DNA from: Veillonellaceae bacterium | GTDB lineage: Bacteria; Bacillota_C; Negativicutes; UBA1444 | Assembly (NCBI GenBank): GCA_012798135.1 | Contig: JAAZNU010000009.1 | Location: 1 to 34,514, forward strand | Reading direction: 5' to 3' | DNA length: 34,514 nucleotides | Shown here: one piece after another, positions 8,585 to 15,954 of the stretch | Layout: every line of letters starts with the position of its first letter | How positions within the stretch are numbered: the stretch's first letter is position 1 | Notes under the pieces: generated by a model | The model's input: the letters and a program-made list of their open reading frames with translations, nothing else | What the model was told of the DNA's origin: nothing | Databases searched by the model: none | Translations under genes and position numbers: made by a program

Positions 8585-8607
8585 TATTGACTTATTATTG
8601 ACTTATT
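8585..8607 (+). repeat. Direct repeats over the -35 element of the yjiH promoter
   Basis: TATTGACTTATT occurs at 8585-8596 and again at 8596-8607, offset by 11 bases, about one helical turn. A third GACTTATT core lies at 8581-8588. The right copy contains the -35 hexamer. The placement fits an operator for a regulator binding one face of the DNA, but no regulator gene is adjacent. Confidence 0.45.
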
Positions 8608-8626
8608 CGTGAATAATTCGTATAAT
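8598..8626 (+). promoter_or_regulatory. Sigma-A promoter for yjiH-yjiG
   Basis: TTGACT at 8598-8603 is followed after 17 bases by a perfect TATAAT at 8621-8626. Transcription would start near 8633, which leaves a leader of about 30 bases before the ATG at 8662. This also argues against the in-frame ATG at 8644 as the start. Confidence 0.75.
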
Positions 8627-8661
8627 GCCTTGCATGCTAGATTATGATGGGAGGAATAGTG

Positions 8662-9333
8662 ATGGCCGAAGAAAAAAATACGCAACCAGCCAGCGAGTGG
8701 AAAGCCGGACCGGGCGCGTACATTGCCCTGATTGTCGCGATTGTGTTTTTCTCAGGACTTTTGATGAAAGTCAATGGCATGAAGTGGCTCAGCGCATTCG
8801 ACTTTACCACCCTGGGCGGAACCTTCGGAACAATGAAGGAGCCCGCGAAGAACAATTTCATGGGCGCCGGTGGAATCAGCGCCCGGGCGGGATTTCTGTT
8901 CGCCCTGTCGCTCGCGCCGTCCGTCATGTTGGCGCTGGGATTCTTGGAGATTTTTACGCACTACGGCGCCATCAAAGCGGCGCATAAGCTACTGACCCCG
9001 TTACTCAAACCGTTGCTCGGCATTCCCGGCCTTACCGGCCTCGCACTGATTACGGACCTGCAAAGCACCGATGCCGGCGCGGCGTTGACCAAGGAACTGT
9101 ACGACGAGAAACAGATCACCAAGAAGGACTTGGTGGTGATGAGCGCCTGGCAGTATTCCGGCGCCGGGATGATCAGCAATTATTTTTCGATTGGTGTGGC
9201 CTTGTTTACTTTTCTGACGGTGCCGGTGATTATTCCCCTGGTGCTGATGTTTGTGCTGAAATTTGTCGGCGCCATTTTTGTCCGGTTTGTCTTGAACACT
9301 GTTTACAAGGGGGATTTCCAAGATGAGCAATAA
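8662..9333 (+). CDS. yjiH: YjiH-like membrane protein with nucleoside-recognition (Gate) domain
   Basis: This 223-residue integral membrane protein has hydrophobic segments at about 20-42, 70-97 and 165-210. The Gate-type core PSVMLALGFLEIFTHYGAIKAAHKLLTPLLKPLLGIPG is followed by LTGLALITDLQSTDAGAAL, as in the E. coli YjiH family and the spore-maturation protein SpmA. The ATG at 8662 is chosen over 8644 because GGGAGG lies seven bases before it. It overlaps yjiG by 11 bases, so the two halves probably form one complex. The pair's function is not established. Its habitual closeness to peptidase genes, here two amidohydrolases, suggests a role in moving peptide breakdown products. Confidence 0.8.
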   Translation: MAEEKNTQPASEWKAGPGAYIALIVAIVFFSGLLMKVNGMKWLSAFDFTTLGGTFGTMKEPAKNNFMGAGGISARAGFLFALSLAPSVMLALGFLEIFTHYGAIKAAHKLLTPLLKPLLGIPGLTGLALITDLQSTDAGAALTKELYDEKQITKKDLVVMSAWQYSGAGMISNYFSIGVALFTFLTVPVIIPLVLMFVLKFVGAIFVRFVLNTVYKGDFQDEQ

Positions 9334-9793
9334 TGCGAAGCCGGCCGCGAGCAATCCGTTTGACATTTTTGTCATCGGCGCCCGGAAAGGTTTTCAAATT
9401 GCGATCAACAACCTGATGCCCAATGTGCTGATGGCGTATGTGATTGCGGAAATATTGAACATTATGGGCGCCATGCAGTTTATCGGCAAGATCTTCGCCC
9501 CGATGATGGGTATCTTCGGACTGCCGGGCGAGGCGGTCACCGTTCTGCTTACCACGTGGCTGTCTTCGTCGGCTGGAACCGGTGTGGCGGTCAGTTTGAT
9601 CAGTAAAGGCGTTTTGAACGGGACCCACGCTTCCATTCTCATCCCCGCCCTGTTCCTGATGGGAGCTCAGTTGCAGTATATGGGCCGGTTGCTGGGTGTG
9701 GCCGATGTGCCGAAGAAATACTGGCCGCTGTTGATGCTGGCGAGTATTATCAACGCCTGCATCGCCATGATCGTCATGCGCTTTGTTGTGTAA
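9323..9793 (+). CDS. yjiG: YjiG-like membrane protein with nucleoside-recognition (Gate) domain
   Basis: This 156-residue partner of the preceding protein resembles E. coli YjiG and SpmB. After a polar N-terminus, NPFDIFVIGARKGFQIAINNLMPNVLMAYVIAEIL opens the Gate core. MGIFGLPGEAVTVLLTTWLSSSAGTGVAVSLISKG is the family's conserved central stretch, and two more helices end the protein. The ATG lies within the last codons of yjiH (11-base overlap), which shows translational coupling. No clear terminator follows. Confidence 0.8.
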   Translation: MSNNAKPAASNPFDIFVIGARKGFQIAINNLMPNVLMAYVIAEILNIMGAMQFIGKIFAPMMGIFGLPGEAVTVLLTTWLSSSAGTGVAVSLISKGVLNGTHASILIPALFLMGAQLQYMGRLLGVADVPKKYWPLLMLASIINACIAMIVMRFVV

Positions 9794-10064
9794 AAACGCA
9801 TCGCCATACCCTAACTCGGTACGCAAAAAAAATTTTTTTCAAGTATAAAATAGTGCGGCAGCTTTCTTGGAAAGACGGATTTTCCTTTGTGCACGTCGGA
9901 AGATGAGATACAGGGATGAGCCGCGGTGAACATCGGGAAATTTGGGTGGTTGCAGAGAGAAAGAGGGGTATGATCTTGTTTCTGGTGCTGCCTAGCTATT
10001 TGCCGACAAACGATGTTTGTGCATAAATATGCGTTTAAGCTCGAAAATATTTCTCGCGTCTGGC
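9794..10064. other. Intergenic DNA between yjiG and the peptide operon promoter
   Basis: No gene is supported. An A8T7 tract at 9825-9839 may bend the DNA or act as a weak transcript end without a GC stem. Two small inverted repeats stand just before the promoter: ACAAAC/GTTTGT at 10006-10020 and GCAT/ATGC at 10021-10032. They could be an operator for the peptide operon. The stretch 9840-10000 shows nothing I recognise. Confidence 0.4.
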
Positions 10065-10093
10065 TTGACAAGTTAAGCAATCCTGACTATCAT
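10065..10093 (+). promoter_or_regulatory. Sigma-A promoter for the oligopeptide operon
   Basis: A perfect TTGACA at 10065-10070 is followed after 17 bases by TATCAT at 10088-10093. The start would be near 10100, about 250 bases before the first start codon, so the transcript carries a long leader with strong secondary structure. Confidence 0.75.
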
Positions 10094-10132
10094 ACTATCA
10101 ACGTGAGAAAATAGTCTTTTGCGAGGCGATGA

Positions 10133-10178
10133 AGCCGTAAACAACCATGTTGTTTACGGCTTTACTTTTTATATTTTG
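10133..10178 (+). terminator. Terminator-like hairpin A in the leader
   Basis: AGCCGTAAACAA at 10133-10144 pairs perfectly over 12 bases with TTGTTTACGGCT at 10150-10161 around a five-base loop. TTACTTTTTATATTTTG follows. It lies inside the leader about 190 bases before the first gene, so it would attenuate transcription and does not end an upstream gene. Confidence 0.65.
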
Positions 10179-10239
10179 TAAATAGACTGATTGATTACTG
10201 ATCCGGCCGATGGCGCTTGCGCCTCGCCTTCGACAATGA

Positions 10240-10280
10240 AGTCGCAAACAACAGGAATGTTTGCGGCTCTTTTATATTTT
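10240..10280 (+). terminator. Terminator-like hairpin B in the leader
   Basis: AGTCGCAAACA at 10240-10250 pairs with TGTTTGCGGCT at 10258-10268 (one G-T pair) around seven bases. CTCTTTTATATTTT follows. Compared with hairpin A, one T-A pair has become C-G and one C-G pair has become T-G, so pairing has been kept while the sequence changed. Confidence 0.6.
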
Positions 10281-10350
10281 GGCGCAAAAGAGTGCAGAGG
10301 CGGCGTGCAGTCGGAGCGCAACAATAATGAAAGAAAGCGGGGATCAAGAA

Positions 10351-11970
10351 GTGAAATTCAAACAACGATTCTCAAGTATGGTTGTAGTAGTGTGCTGTGC
10401 ATTGATGGTGGCGTTGGCAGGGTGCGGCGGTGGGGTGAAAGACGCCAAACCGACCGCCGGCGGCAAGAAAGTGATCAACATCGGTCTGATGAACGCTCCG
10501 GCCGGATTCAATCCGTTGGAGTGGTCGGATGTATCTCAGAATTTGGTGACGGCGCTACTGTTTCTTCCGCTGGTCGACCTTGAAGAGGATATGACATACA
10601 AGCCACTGCTGGCGGACAGTATTGAAACCAAAGATAATCAAACCTATACCGTCAAGTTGAACCCCAAGGCGAAATGGACGGATGGCAAACCTGTCACGGC
10701 GGATGATGTGCTGTTCACGCTGAAGTTGATTACGAATCCCAAAGTCGCTTCGACGGTGGCATCCAGTTTCACGATCCTGGAGGGGTTGGACGCAAACGGA
10801 AAGAATTCCTCGGGCGGGGATATCAGTGGCGCCAAAAAGTTGGATGCTAACACGGTGCAGTTTAAAACCAAGAAGCCAATGGACGCCAATTTGTTCCGGG
10901 ATTCGGTGGGGACCAAGCTGAAGACGATGCCGATGCATGTATTGAAGGATGTAGCGCCGGAGAAAATCTACCAGCATCCATTTATGCAGAAACCGGACGT
11001 GACAAGCGGCGCCTTTAAGTTGGTAGCCTATCAAAAAGGACAGTATGTTCAGTTCATAGCGAATAAGGAATATTTCAAAGGCTCACCCAAAGTGGACGAG
11101 ATCTTTCTGAAAGTCATGCCGGGGTCTAATATCACGGCACAACTGCAAACCGGTGAAATCGACATGAATGAAACCAAGGTTGGCCTGGTACCTTTCGAAG
11201 ATACCGAAAAAGTAAAAGCGATGGCACACCTGACCACCGGTTTTTCCGAACCCAATGCCATTCAGACCCTGATGATCAATATTGAAAAGATTCCGGATGT
11301 GCGGGTTCGCAAAGCCATCTCGTACGCGATCAACCGGAATATGATCCGGGACAATTTGCTGAAAGGCACCGGTGATGGAATTGAATTGCCGTACTTTGCC
11401 TTCAGCCCATTCATCAACAAGACCATCCCGGCAACGCCGTATGATCCGGAAAAAGCGAAGCAGCTGTTGAAGGAAGCTGGCTGGGAAAATGCAAAACCGA
11501 TTCACTTTGACGTGCCGACCGGCAATAAAGTTCGGGAGCAAGTAGCGGATATCATTACGGAAAATTTGAAACAGGTCGGACTGAATGTGCAGGTGCAGAA
11601 GTATGATTTTGTGACCAGCCTGACTAAAGGGAAAAAAGGCGAGTTTGATATTTATCTTGTGGGGATACCCATATATTACCCCAACAATCCGGATGTTTCC
11701 CAGATATTAAAGACTGGCGCGACCTTGAACCTGTCCCGCTACAGCAACCCGGAAATGGATCAGCTGTTGCTGGATGGAATGAATACGGTGGATCCGGAGA
11801 AACGCAAACAGATCTACAACAAAGTGCAAGAGTTGTTTTACCGGGATCTGCCCTGCCCTGGCGTCTATGTTCAGAAGCAGCTCTGGGCCGTCAATAAACG
11901 GGTATTGGTAGGACGGCCGCGTTGGACCGGGCTTTTCAGCAATGTTCAGGAGTGGGACATCAAACAGTAA
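10351..11970 (+). CDS. Oligopeptide-type ABC transporter, substrate-binding lipoprotein 1
   Basis: This 539-residue family 5 solute-binding protein is exported and lipid-anchored (lipobox ALAGC, Cys25). GFNPLEWSD, WTDGKPVTADDVLFTLKLI and VRVRKAISYAINRNMI are standard landmarks of the OppA/DppA/NikA group. The GTG at 10351 is preferred because the signal peptide then starts VKFKQRF and GGGG lies eight bases before it. An upstream in-frame ATG at 10327 is possible. It heads a complete ABC operon. A second binding protein of exactly the same length and clearly similar sequence closes the permease set at 15955. The partner amidohydrolase at 17671 suggests the cargo is a peptide or acylated amino acid, but dipeptides, opines or nickel-type chelates are not excluded. 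Confidence 0.9.
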   Translation: MKFKQRFSSMVVVVCCALMVALAGCGGGVKDAKPTAGGKKVINIGLMNAPAGFNPLEWSDVSQNLVTALLFLPLVDLEEDMTYKPLLADSIETKDNQTYTVKLNPKAKWTDGKPVTADDVLFTLKLITNPKVASTVASSFTILEGLDANGKNSSGGDISGAKKLDANTVQFKTKKPMDANLFRDSVGTKLKTMPMHVLKDVAPEKIYQHPFMQKPDVTSGAFKLVAYQKGQYVQFIANKEYFKGSPKVDEIFLKVMPGSNITAQLQTGEIDMNETKVGLVPFEDTEKVKAMAHLTTGFSEPNAIQTLMINIEKIPDVRVRKAISYAINRNMIRDNLLKGTGDGIELPYFAFSPFINKTIPATPYDPEKAKQLLKEAGWENAKPIHFDVPTGNKVREQVADIITENLKQVGLNVQVQKYDFVTSLTKGKKGEFDIYLVGIPIYYPNNPDVSQILKTGATLNLSRYSNPEMDQLLLDGMNTVDPEKRKQIYNKVQELFYRDLPCPGVYVQKQLWAVNKRVLVGRPRWTGLFSNVQEWDIKQ

Positions 11971-12002
11971 CAAAAAAGAGAAAACAGAGGCGGTGATCAA
12001 GC

Positions 12003-13007
12003 ATGAACGAGTTGTTGACAGTTCGTAATCTGTACACAGCGTTTCGCACGGCGGAACGAGAAGTGACGCCGGTGGATGGAGTCAGTTTCTCCATAAAAGC
12101 GGGAGAAACTCTGGGCGTCGTCGGAGAATCCGGCTGCGGCAAGAGCGTCACATCCGCCTCGGTGATGCAGCTATTGGGCAGAAATGGCCGAGTCCGTCAC
12201 GGCGAAATTTTGTTTGAGGGAACCGATTTGGTGACCTTGACGGAAGAAGAGATGCGGCGTATTCGCGGCAACCGGATTTCGATGATTTTCCAGGAACCGA
12301 TGACTTCTCTGAATCCGGTTTTTACCATTGGCTTTCAGATGTTGGAAGCCATTCGATTGCATTTGGATCTCAAACCGGCTGAAGCTCGCCGATATGCTGC
12401 GGAGATGCTGCAAAAAGTCGGGATTCCCCGAGCGGAGGCGGTCCTTGACGCTTATCCGCACACGCTGTCGGGTGGAATGCGGCAGCGGGTCATGATCGCC
12501 ATGGCGCTGTCCTGCAAGCCGCAGTTGTTGATTGCCGACGAGCCAACCACGGCGCTGGACGTTACCATTCAGGCCCAAATTCTTGACCTGATTAAAAGAC
12601 TGAGTCGGGCTTCGGGGATGTCGGTGATGCTGATTACGCACGATTTGGGAGTCATTGCGGAAATGGCGGATCGGGTGATTGTGATGTATGCCGGCCAAGT
12701 GGTGGAGGAGGCGGATGTGTTTTCCCTGTTCGAAAATCCGCAGCACCCCTACACTCAGGGCTTGTTGCAATCGATTCCCCATATTGACAGCCGAGAGACC
12801 GAACGACTGGAATCCATTCCCGGGAGCGTTCCCTCACTGTATCAGGGCGTGACCGGTTGCCGATTCCGGGAGCGGTGCGCTTGGGCTACCGACCGTTGCG
12901 CGCAGGATGCGCCACCGCTGTTGAGGGCGGAATCTGAGCATCGGGCCCGCTGCTGGCTGGTGCAAAGCGTGACGCGGCATTCCCGGAAAGAGGCGGCCTA
13001 TGCTTGA
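12003..13007 (+). CDS. oppD: Oligopeptide ABC transporter, ATPase OppD/DppD type
   Basis: This 334-residue ATPase has Walker A GESGCGKS at 41-48, signature LSGGMRQR, Walker [13 protein letters not shown] and switch His in [11 protein letters not shown]. The C-terminal oligopeptide-transporter extension carries [14 protein letters not shown], the Cys cluster known in DppD-type subunits. It follows the first binding-protein gene by 32 bases and overlaps the second ATPase gene by eight bases. It forms a heterodimer with that protein to power peptide import. Confidence 0.92.
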   Translation: MNELLTVRNLYTAFRTAEREVTPVDGVSFSIKAGETLGVVGESGCGKSVTSASVMQLLGRNGRVRHGEILFEGTDLVTLTEEEMRRIRGNRISMIFQEPMTSLNPVFTIGFQMLEAIRLHLDLKPAEARRYAAEMLQKVGIPRAEAVLDAYPHTLSGGMRQRVMIAMALSCKPQLLIADEPTTALDVTIQAQILDLIKRLSRASGMSVMLITHDLGVIAEMADRVIVMYAGQVVEEADVFSLFENPQHPYTQGLLQSIPHIDSRETERLESIPGSVPSLYQGVTGCRFRERCAWATDRCAQDAPPLLRAESEHRARCWLVQSVTRHSRKEAAYA

Positions 13008-13986
13008 GGCGGCGGTTGCACAAAGCGAGCCATTGCTGACTGTGGAAAATCTAAAAACCTATTATCCAATCCGCAAGGGCATTCTGTCGCGTACCGTTGG
13101 CTATATCAAAGCCGTCGACGGCGTGGATCTGAAGATTTTTCCGGGAGAAACGCTGGGATTGGTGGGCGAATCCGGTTGCGGGAAATCGACCATCGGCCGC
13201 ACGATTGTCCGACTGGAACAACCGATGGAAGGCCGGGTCTTGTTTGAAGGCAAGGACTTGGCACAGCAATCGGCAAGGTCCATGGCGGAGGTTCGCACGA
13301 AACTTCAGATCATTTTTCAGGACCCTTATTCCTCCCTCAATCCTCGCAAGCGGGTCGGCGACATTTTAGCGGAACCGTTGCATGTGCATCGGTTGGCGTC
13401 ACCGGACGAGATCCCGGAACAAGTTGAGAAGCTGCTTGAACAGGTGGATTTGCAACGCAATCAAAAAAACCGGTATCCTCACGAGTTTTCCGGCGGTCAG
13501 CGCCAACGGATCGGCATTGCCCGGGCTCTGGCGGTACGACCAAAATTGATTGTCTGCGACGAGCCGGTTTCGGCGCTTGATGTTTCGACCCAGGCGCAGG
13601 TTCTGAACCTCTTGAAGGATTTGCAGAGCCGCTTTGCCTTGACGTATTTGTTTATTGCCCATGGGTTGGGCGCAGTCCGCTACATCAGCGACCGGATTGC
13701 AGTCATGTATTTAGGGAAAATCGTCGAAATTGCGCCGACCCGCGAGATTTTCCGCCATCCCCGCCATCCCTACACCAAAGCCCTGCTCAGCGCCTATCCG
13801 GTCCCCGACCCCCGGCAAAGGGACAAACAACGGCTAATTATCGATGGCGACGTTCCGAGTCCGGCCAACCCGCCCCTCGGTTGCCGGTTCCACACCCGAT
13901 GCCCCTTTGCGCAGGAAGTGTGCCGTAAACACGTACCGCCGCTGGTCGGCGACGGGCACATGGCAGCGTGCCACTTTGCAGGTTAA
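13000..13986 (+). CDS. oppF: Oligopeptide ABC transporter, ATPase OppF/DppF type
   Basis: This 328-residue second ATPase has Walker [21 protein letters not shown] after the Q-loop, signature FSGGQRQR, Walker B LIVCDEPVSALD and a C-terminal CRFHTRCPFAQEVC cluster. The usual HDL after the switch strand reads HGLGAV. The His is kept but the following Asp is Gly, a small departure from most homologues. Its ATG lies in the last bases of the preceding gene, so translation is coupled. Confidence 0.92.
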   Translation: MLEAAVAQSEPLLTVENLKTYYPIRKGILSRTVGYIKAVDGVDLKIFPGETLGLVGESGCGKSTIGRTIVRLEQPMEGRVLFEGKDLAQQSARSMAEVRTKLQIIFQDPYSSLNPRKRVGDILAEPLHVHRLASPDEIPEQVEKLLEQVDLQRNQKNRYPHEFSGGQRQRIGIARALAVRPKLIVCDEPVSALDVSTQAQVLNLLKDLQSRFALTYLFIAHGLGAVRYISDRIAVMYLGKIVEIAPTREIFRHPRHPYTKALLSAYPVPDPRQRDKQRLIIDGDVPSPANPPLGCRFHTRCPFAQEVCRKHVPPLVGDGHMAACHFAG

Positions 13987-14004
13987 ATACGGAGGTTGGA
14001 TACG

Positions 14005-14955
14005 ATGGTAAGTTATATTATACGTCGTCTGCTCATTGCCGTGCCCGTTCTGTGGGGAGTGACAGTGATTTGTTTCGCCGTGATCAATATGGCACCGGGG
14101 AGCCCGCTGGATATGATCGTCGACCCCAATATTTCGGCGGCCGATATTGCCGCCCGGAAAGAGGCATTGGGTTTGAATGCGCCCTTGTATGTGCAGTACT
14201 TCCATTGGCTAGAGAACTTGCTGCAGGGGAATCTCGGATACTCCATGACGACGTACCGTCCCGTGGCGGAGATGATTGGCGAACGCATCGGGCCGACATT
14301 GGTGTTGATGGGGGCAGCGCTACTGATCGGCATCGTACTGTCGATTCCTCTCGGCATCATCAGCGCGACCCGGCAGTATTCGAAGCTGGATTATTTATTC
14401 GCCACCGGCTCTTTGCTCGGAATTTCCGTGCCGACGTTTTTTCTGGGGTTGAGTTCGATCTATATTTTTTCATTGGTGCTGAAAATTTTGCCCTCCAGCG
14501 GCATGATCACCCTCGGCACGGGTGGTGGAATTGTCGATCGCCTGCAACATTTGCTGATGCCAGCCATGGTGTTGGGAGTGAATGTCGCCGGGAAGCTGGT
14601 TCGGTATGTCCGGTCCTGTATGCTGGAAATTCTTGACCAGGATTATTTGCGTACCGCCCGGGCCAAAGGTTTGTCGGAATCGATCGTCATCAACCGGCAT
14701 GCGTTGCGAAACGGTTTGATTCCGATCATTACCGTCGTGGGCCTGGAAATTGCTACACTATTGGGCGGGGCGATCATCACCGAGCAGATTTTTTCCTGGC
14801 CGGGAATCGGTCAGCTCACGATGGAATCGGTGATGAGTCGGGACTACCCAACGTTGATGGGTTTGAATTTGTTTGCGGCGGCCGTGGTGCTTGGCGTCAA
14901 TCTGTTGACGGATGTGGCGTATTCCTTCGCCGATCCTAGGATTCGTTACAACTAA
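14005..14955 (+). CDS. oppB: Oligopeptide ABC transporter, permease OppB/DppB type
   Basis: This 316-residue membrane protein begins YIIRRLLIAVPVLWGVTVICFAVI, the typical OppB N-terminus with RR before the first helix. MAPGSPLD follows, then the periplasmic loop ending GNLGYSM, and several helices. DYLRTARAKGLSESIVINRHALRNGLIPIIT is the EAA coupling loop. The ATG at 14005 is chosen over an in-frame TTG at 13996 because GGAGG lies nine bases before it. It pairs with the next permease to form the channel. Confidence 0.92.
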   Translation: MVSYIIRRLLIAVPVLWGVTVICFAVINMAPGSPLDMIVDPNISAADIAARKEALGLNAPLYVQYFHWLENLLQGNLGYSMTTYRPVAEMIGERIGPTLVLMGAALLIGIVLSIPLGIISATRQYSKLDYLFATGSLLGISVPTFFLGLSSIYIFSLVLKILPSSGMITLGTGGGIVDRLQHLLMPAMVLGVNVAGKLVRYVRSCMLEILDQDYLRTARAKGLSESIVINRHALRNGLIPIITVVGLEIATLLGGAIITEQIFSWPGIGQLTMESVMSRDYPTLMGLNLFAAAVVLGVNLLTDVAYSFADPRIRYN

Positions 14956-14973
14956 GGCGAGGAGAGAGTGAAA

Positions 14974-15903
14974 GTGGAAATGGCTGCGGAATCTCGGAAA
15001 ATAAATCGGTCGCCGGCTCCATCACCGGAGAATCCAGCGCAAGTCGAGGCGGTGGCGACCGAGAACTACACGCGTCTGGTGACGCGGCGATTTATGAAAC
15101 ACAAGCTGGCGGTCGGCGGTGTGGCAGTGATCCTGTTGCTGTCGTTACTGGCGCTGTTCGCCCCGCTGGTGGCGCCGCAGGATCCTTACCAAGTGACGCA
15201 AGACTTCAGCGCGGCGCCATCCGTCAAGCATATTTTTGGTACGGATCAGGTGGGGCGGGACGTTGCCAGCCGATTGATTTATGCAGCCCGGGTATCGCTG
15301 TTGGTTGGTTTGGGAACAACGTTGATTAGTGTGAGTCTGGGAACGATTCTTGGCTTGATCTCCGGTTATTTTGGCGGAAAAATCGATTTGTCGCTGATGC
15401 GGATCGTGGACGTGTTCATGTCATTTCCGCAGATGTTGTTGATCTTGGTTGTGGTCAGCATTGTGGGGCCCGGGTTGATAAAAATCATCTTGATCCTGGG
15501 TTTTTTGGGCTGGCCGCGAGTGGCCCGGATCGTTCGGGGTAGCGTGTTGTCGATCAAAGAGAACGATTATATCAAAGCAGCGGTCGCCATGGGCTACAGT
15601 ACACCCCGTATCTTGTTCCAACATATTCTGCCGAATGCGGTGGCACCTATTTTAGTTCATGCCACTTTCAGTATCGCCAATGCAATTATCGTGGAAGCAT
15701 CGCTCAGCTTTCTGGGGTTAGGTGTGCAACCGCCGACGGCGAGCTGGGGCAATATGCTGACAGATGCACAGACTTTGTCGGTGCTGACAACAAAACAATG
15801 GCTATGGATTCCGCCTGGAGTCATGATCATAATTAGCGTTTTATCGGTAAACTTCATCGGTGATGGCTTACGGGACGCCTTGGATCCGCGCAACTTGCGC
15901 TGA
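14974..15903 (+). CDS. oppC: Oligopeptide ABC transporter, permease OppC/DppC type
   Basis: This membrane protein of about 309 residues has a polar N-terminal tail, a first helix near GGVAVILLLSLLALFAPLVAP, then FGTDQVGRDVASRLIYAARVSLLVGL, the OppC signature. The coupling loop is NDYIKAAVAMGYSTPRILFQHILPN. The C-terminal FIGDGLRDALDPR is also standard. Three starts lie close together (GTG 14968, GTG 14974, ATG 14980). GTG 14974 has the best spacing from AGGAGA at 14960. The gene is followed after about 50 bases by the second binding-protein gene. Confidence 0.91.
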   Translation: MEMAAESRKINRSPAPSPENPAQVEAVATENYTRLVTRRFMKHKLAVGGVAVILLLSLLALFAPLVAPQDPYQVTQDFSAAPSVKHIFGTDQVGRDVASRLIYAARVSLLVGLGTTLISVSLGTILGLISGYFGGKIDLSLMRIVDVFMSFPQMLLILVVVSIVGPGLIKIILILGFLGWPRVARIVRGSVLSIKENDYIKAAVAMGYSTPRILFQHILPNAVAPILVHATFSIANAIIVEASLSFLGLGVQPPTASWGNMLTDAQTLSVLTTKQWLWIPPGVMIIISVLSVNFIGDGLRDALDPRNLR

Positions 15904-15954
15904 TTGGCTAAGGAAAATCAAACAGGCTGGGAAAGAAAAAAACGGAGGGATACG

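Larger units (their letters stand above)
10100..10350 (+). promoter_or_regulatory. Structured 5' leader of the peptide operon with duplicated hairpin
   Basis: The leader holds two related units. In each, ATGAAG(C/T)CG(T/C)AAACAAC starts a strong hairpin that ends in GCGGCT or ACGGCT and is followed by a T-rich run with TATATTTTG. Between the units GGCGCTTGCGCC forms a short hairpin. GCGAGGCG at 10121-10128, just before the first hairpin, is fully complementary to CGCCTCGC at 10220-10227, just before the second. So alternative folds are possible in which this long-range helix competes with local ones. I do not match it to a known riboswitch class. It may be a transcription attenuator that senses a ligand, protein or ribosome. 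Confidence 0.55.

Noticed and set aside
10100..10280. Fluoride, SAM, T-box, cyclic di-GMP or glycine riboswitch in the peptide operon leader
   Set aside because: GGCGATGAAG faintly recalls the fluoride motif, but the other conserved blocks of that class and of the others are missing. It is left as an unassigned leader.
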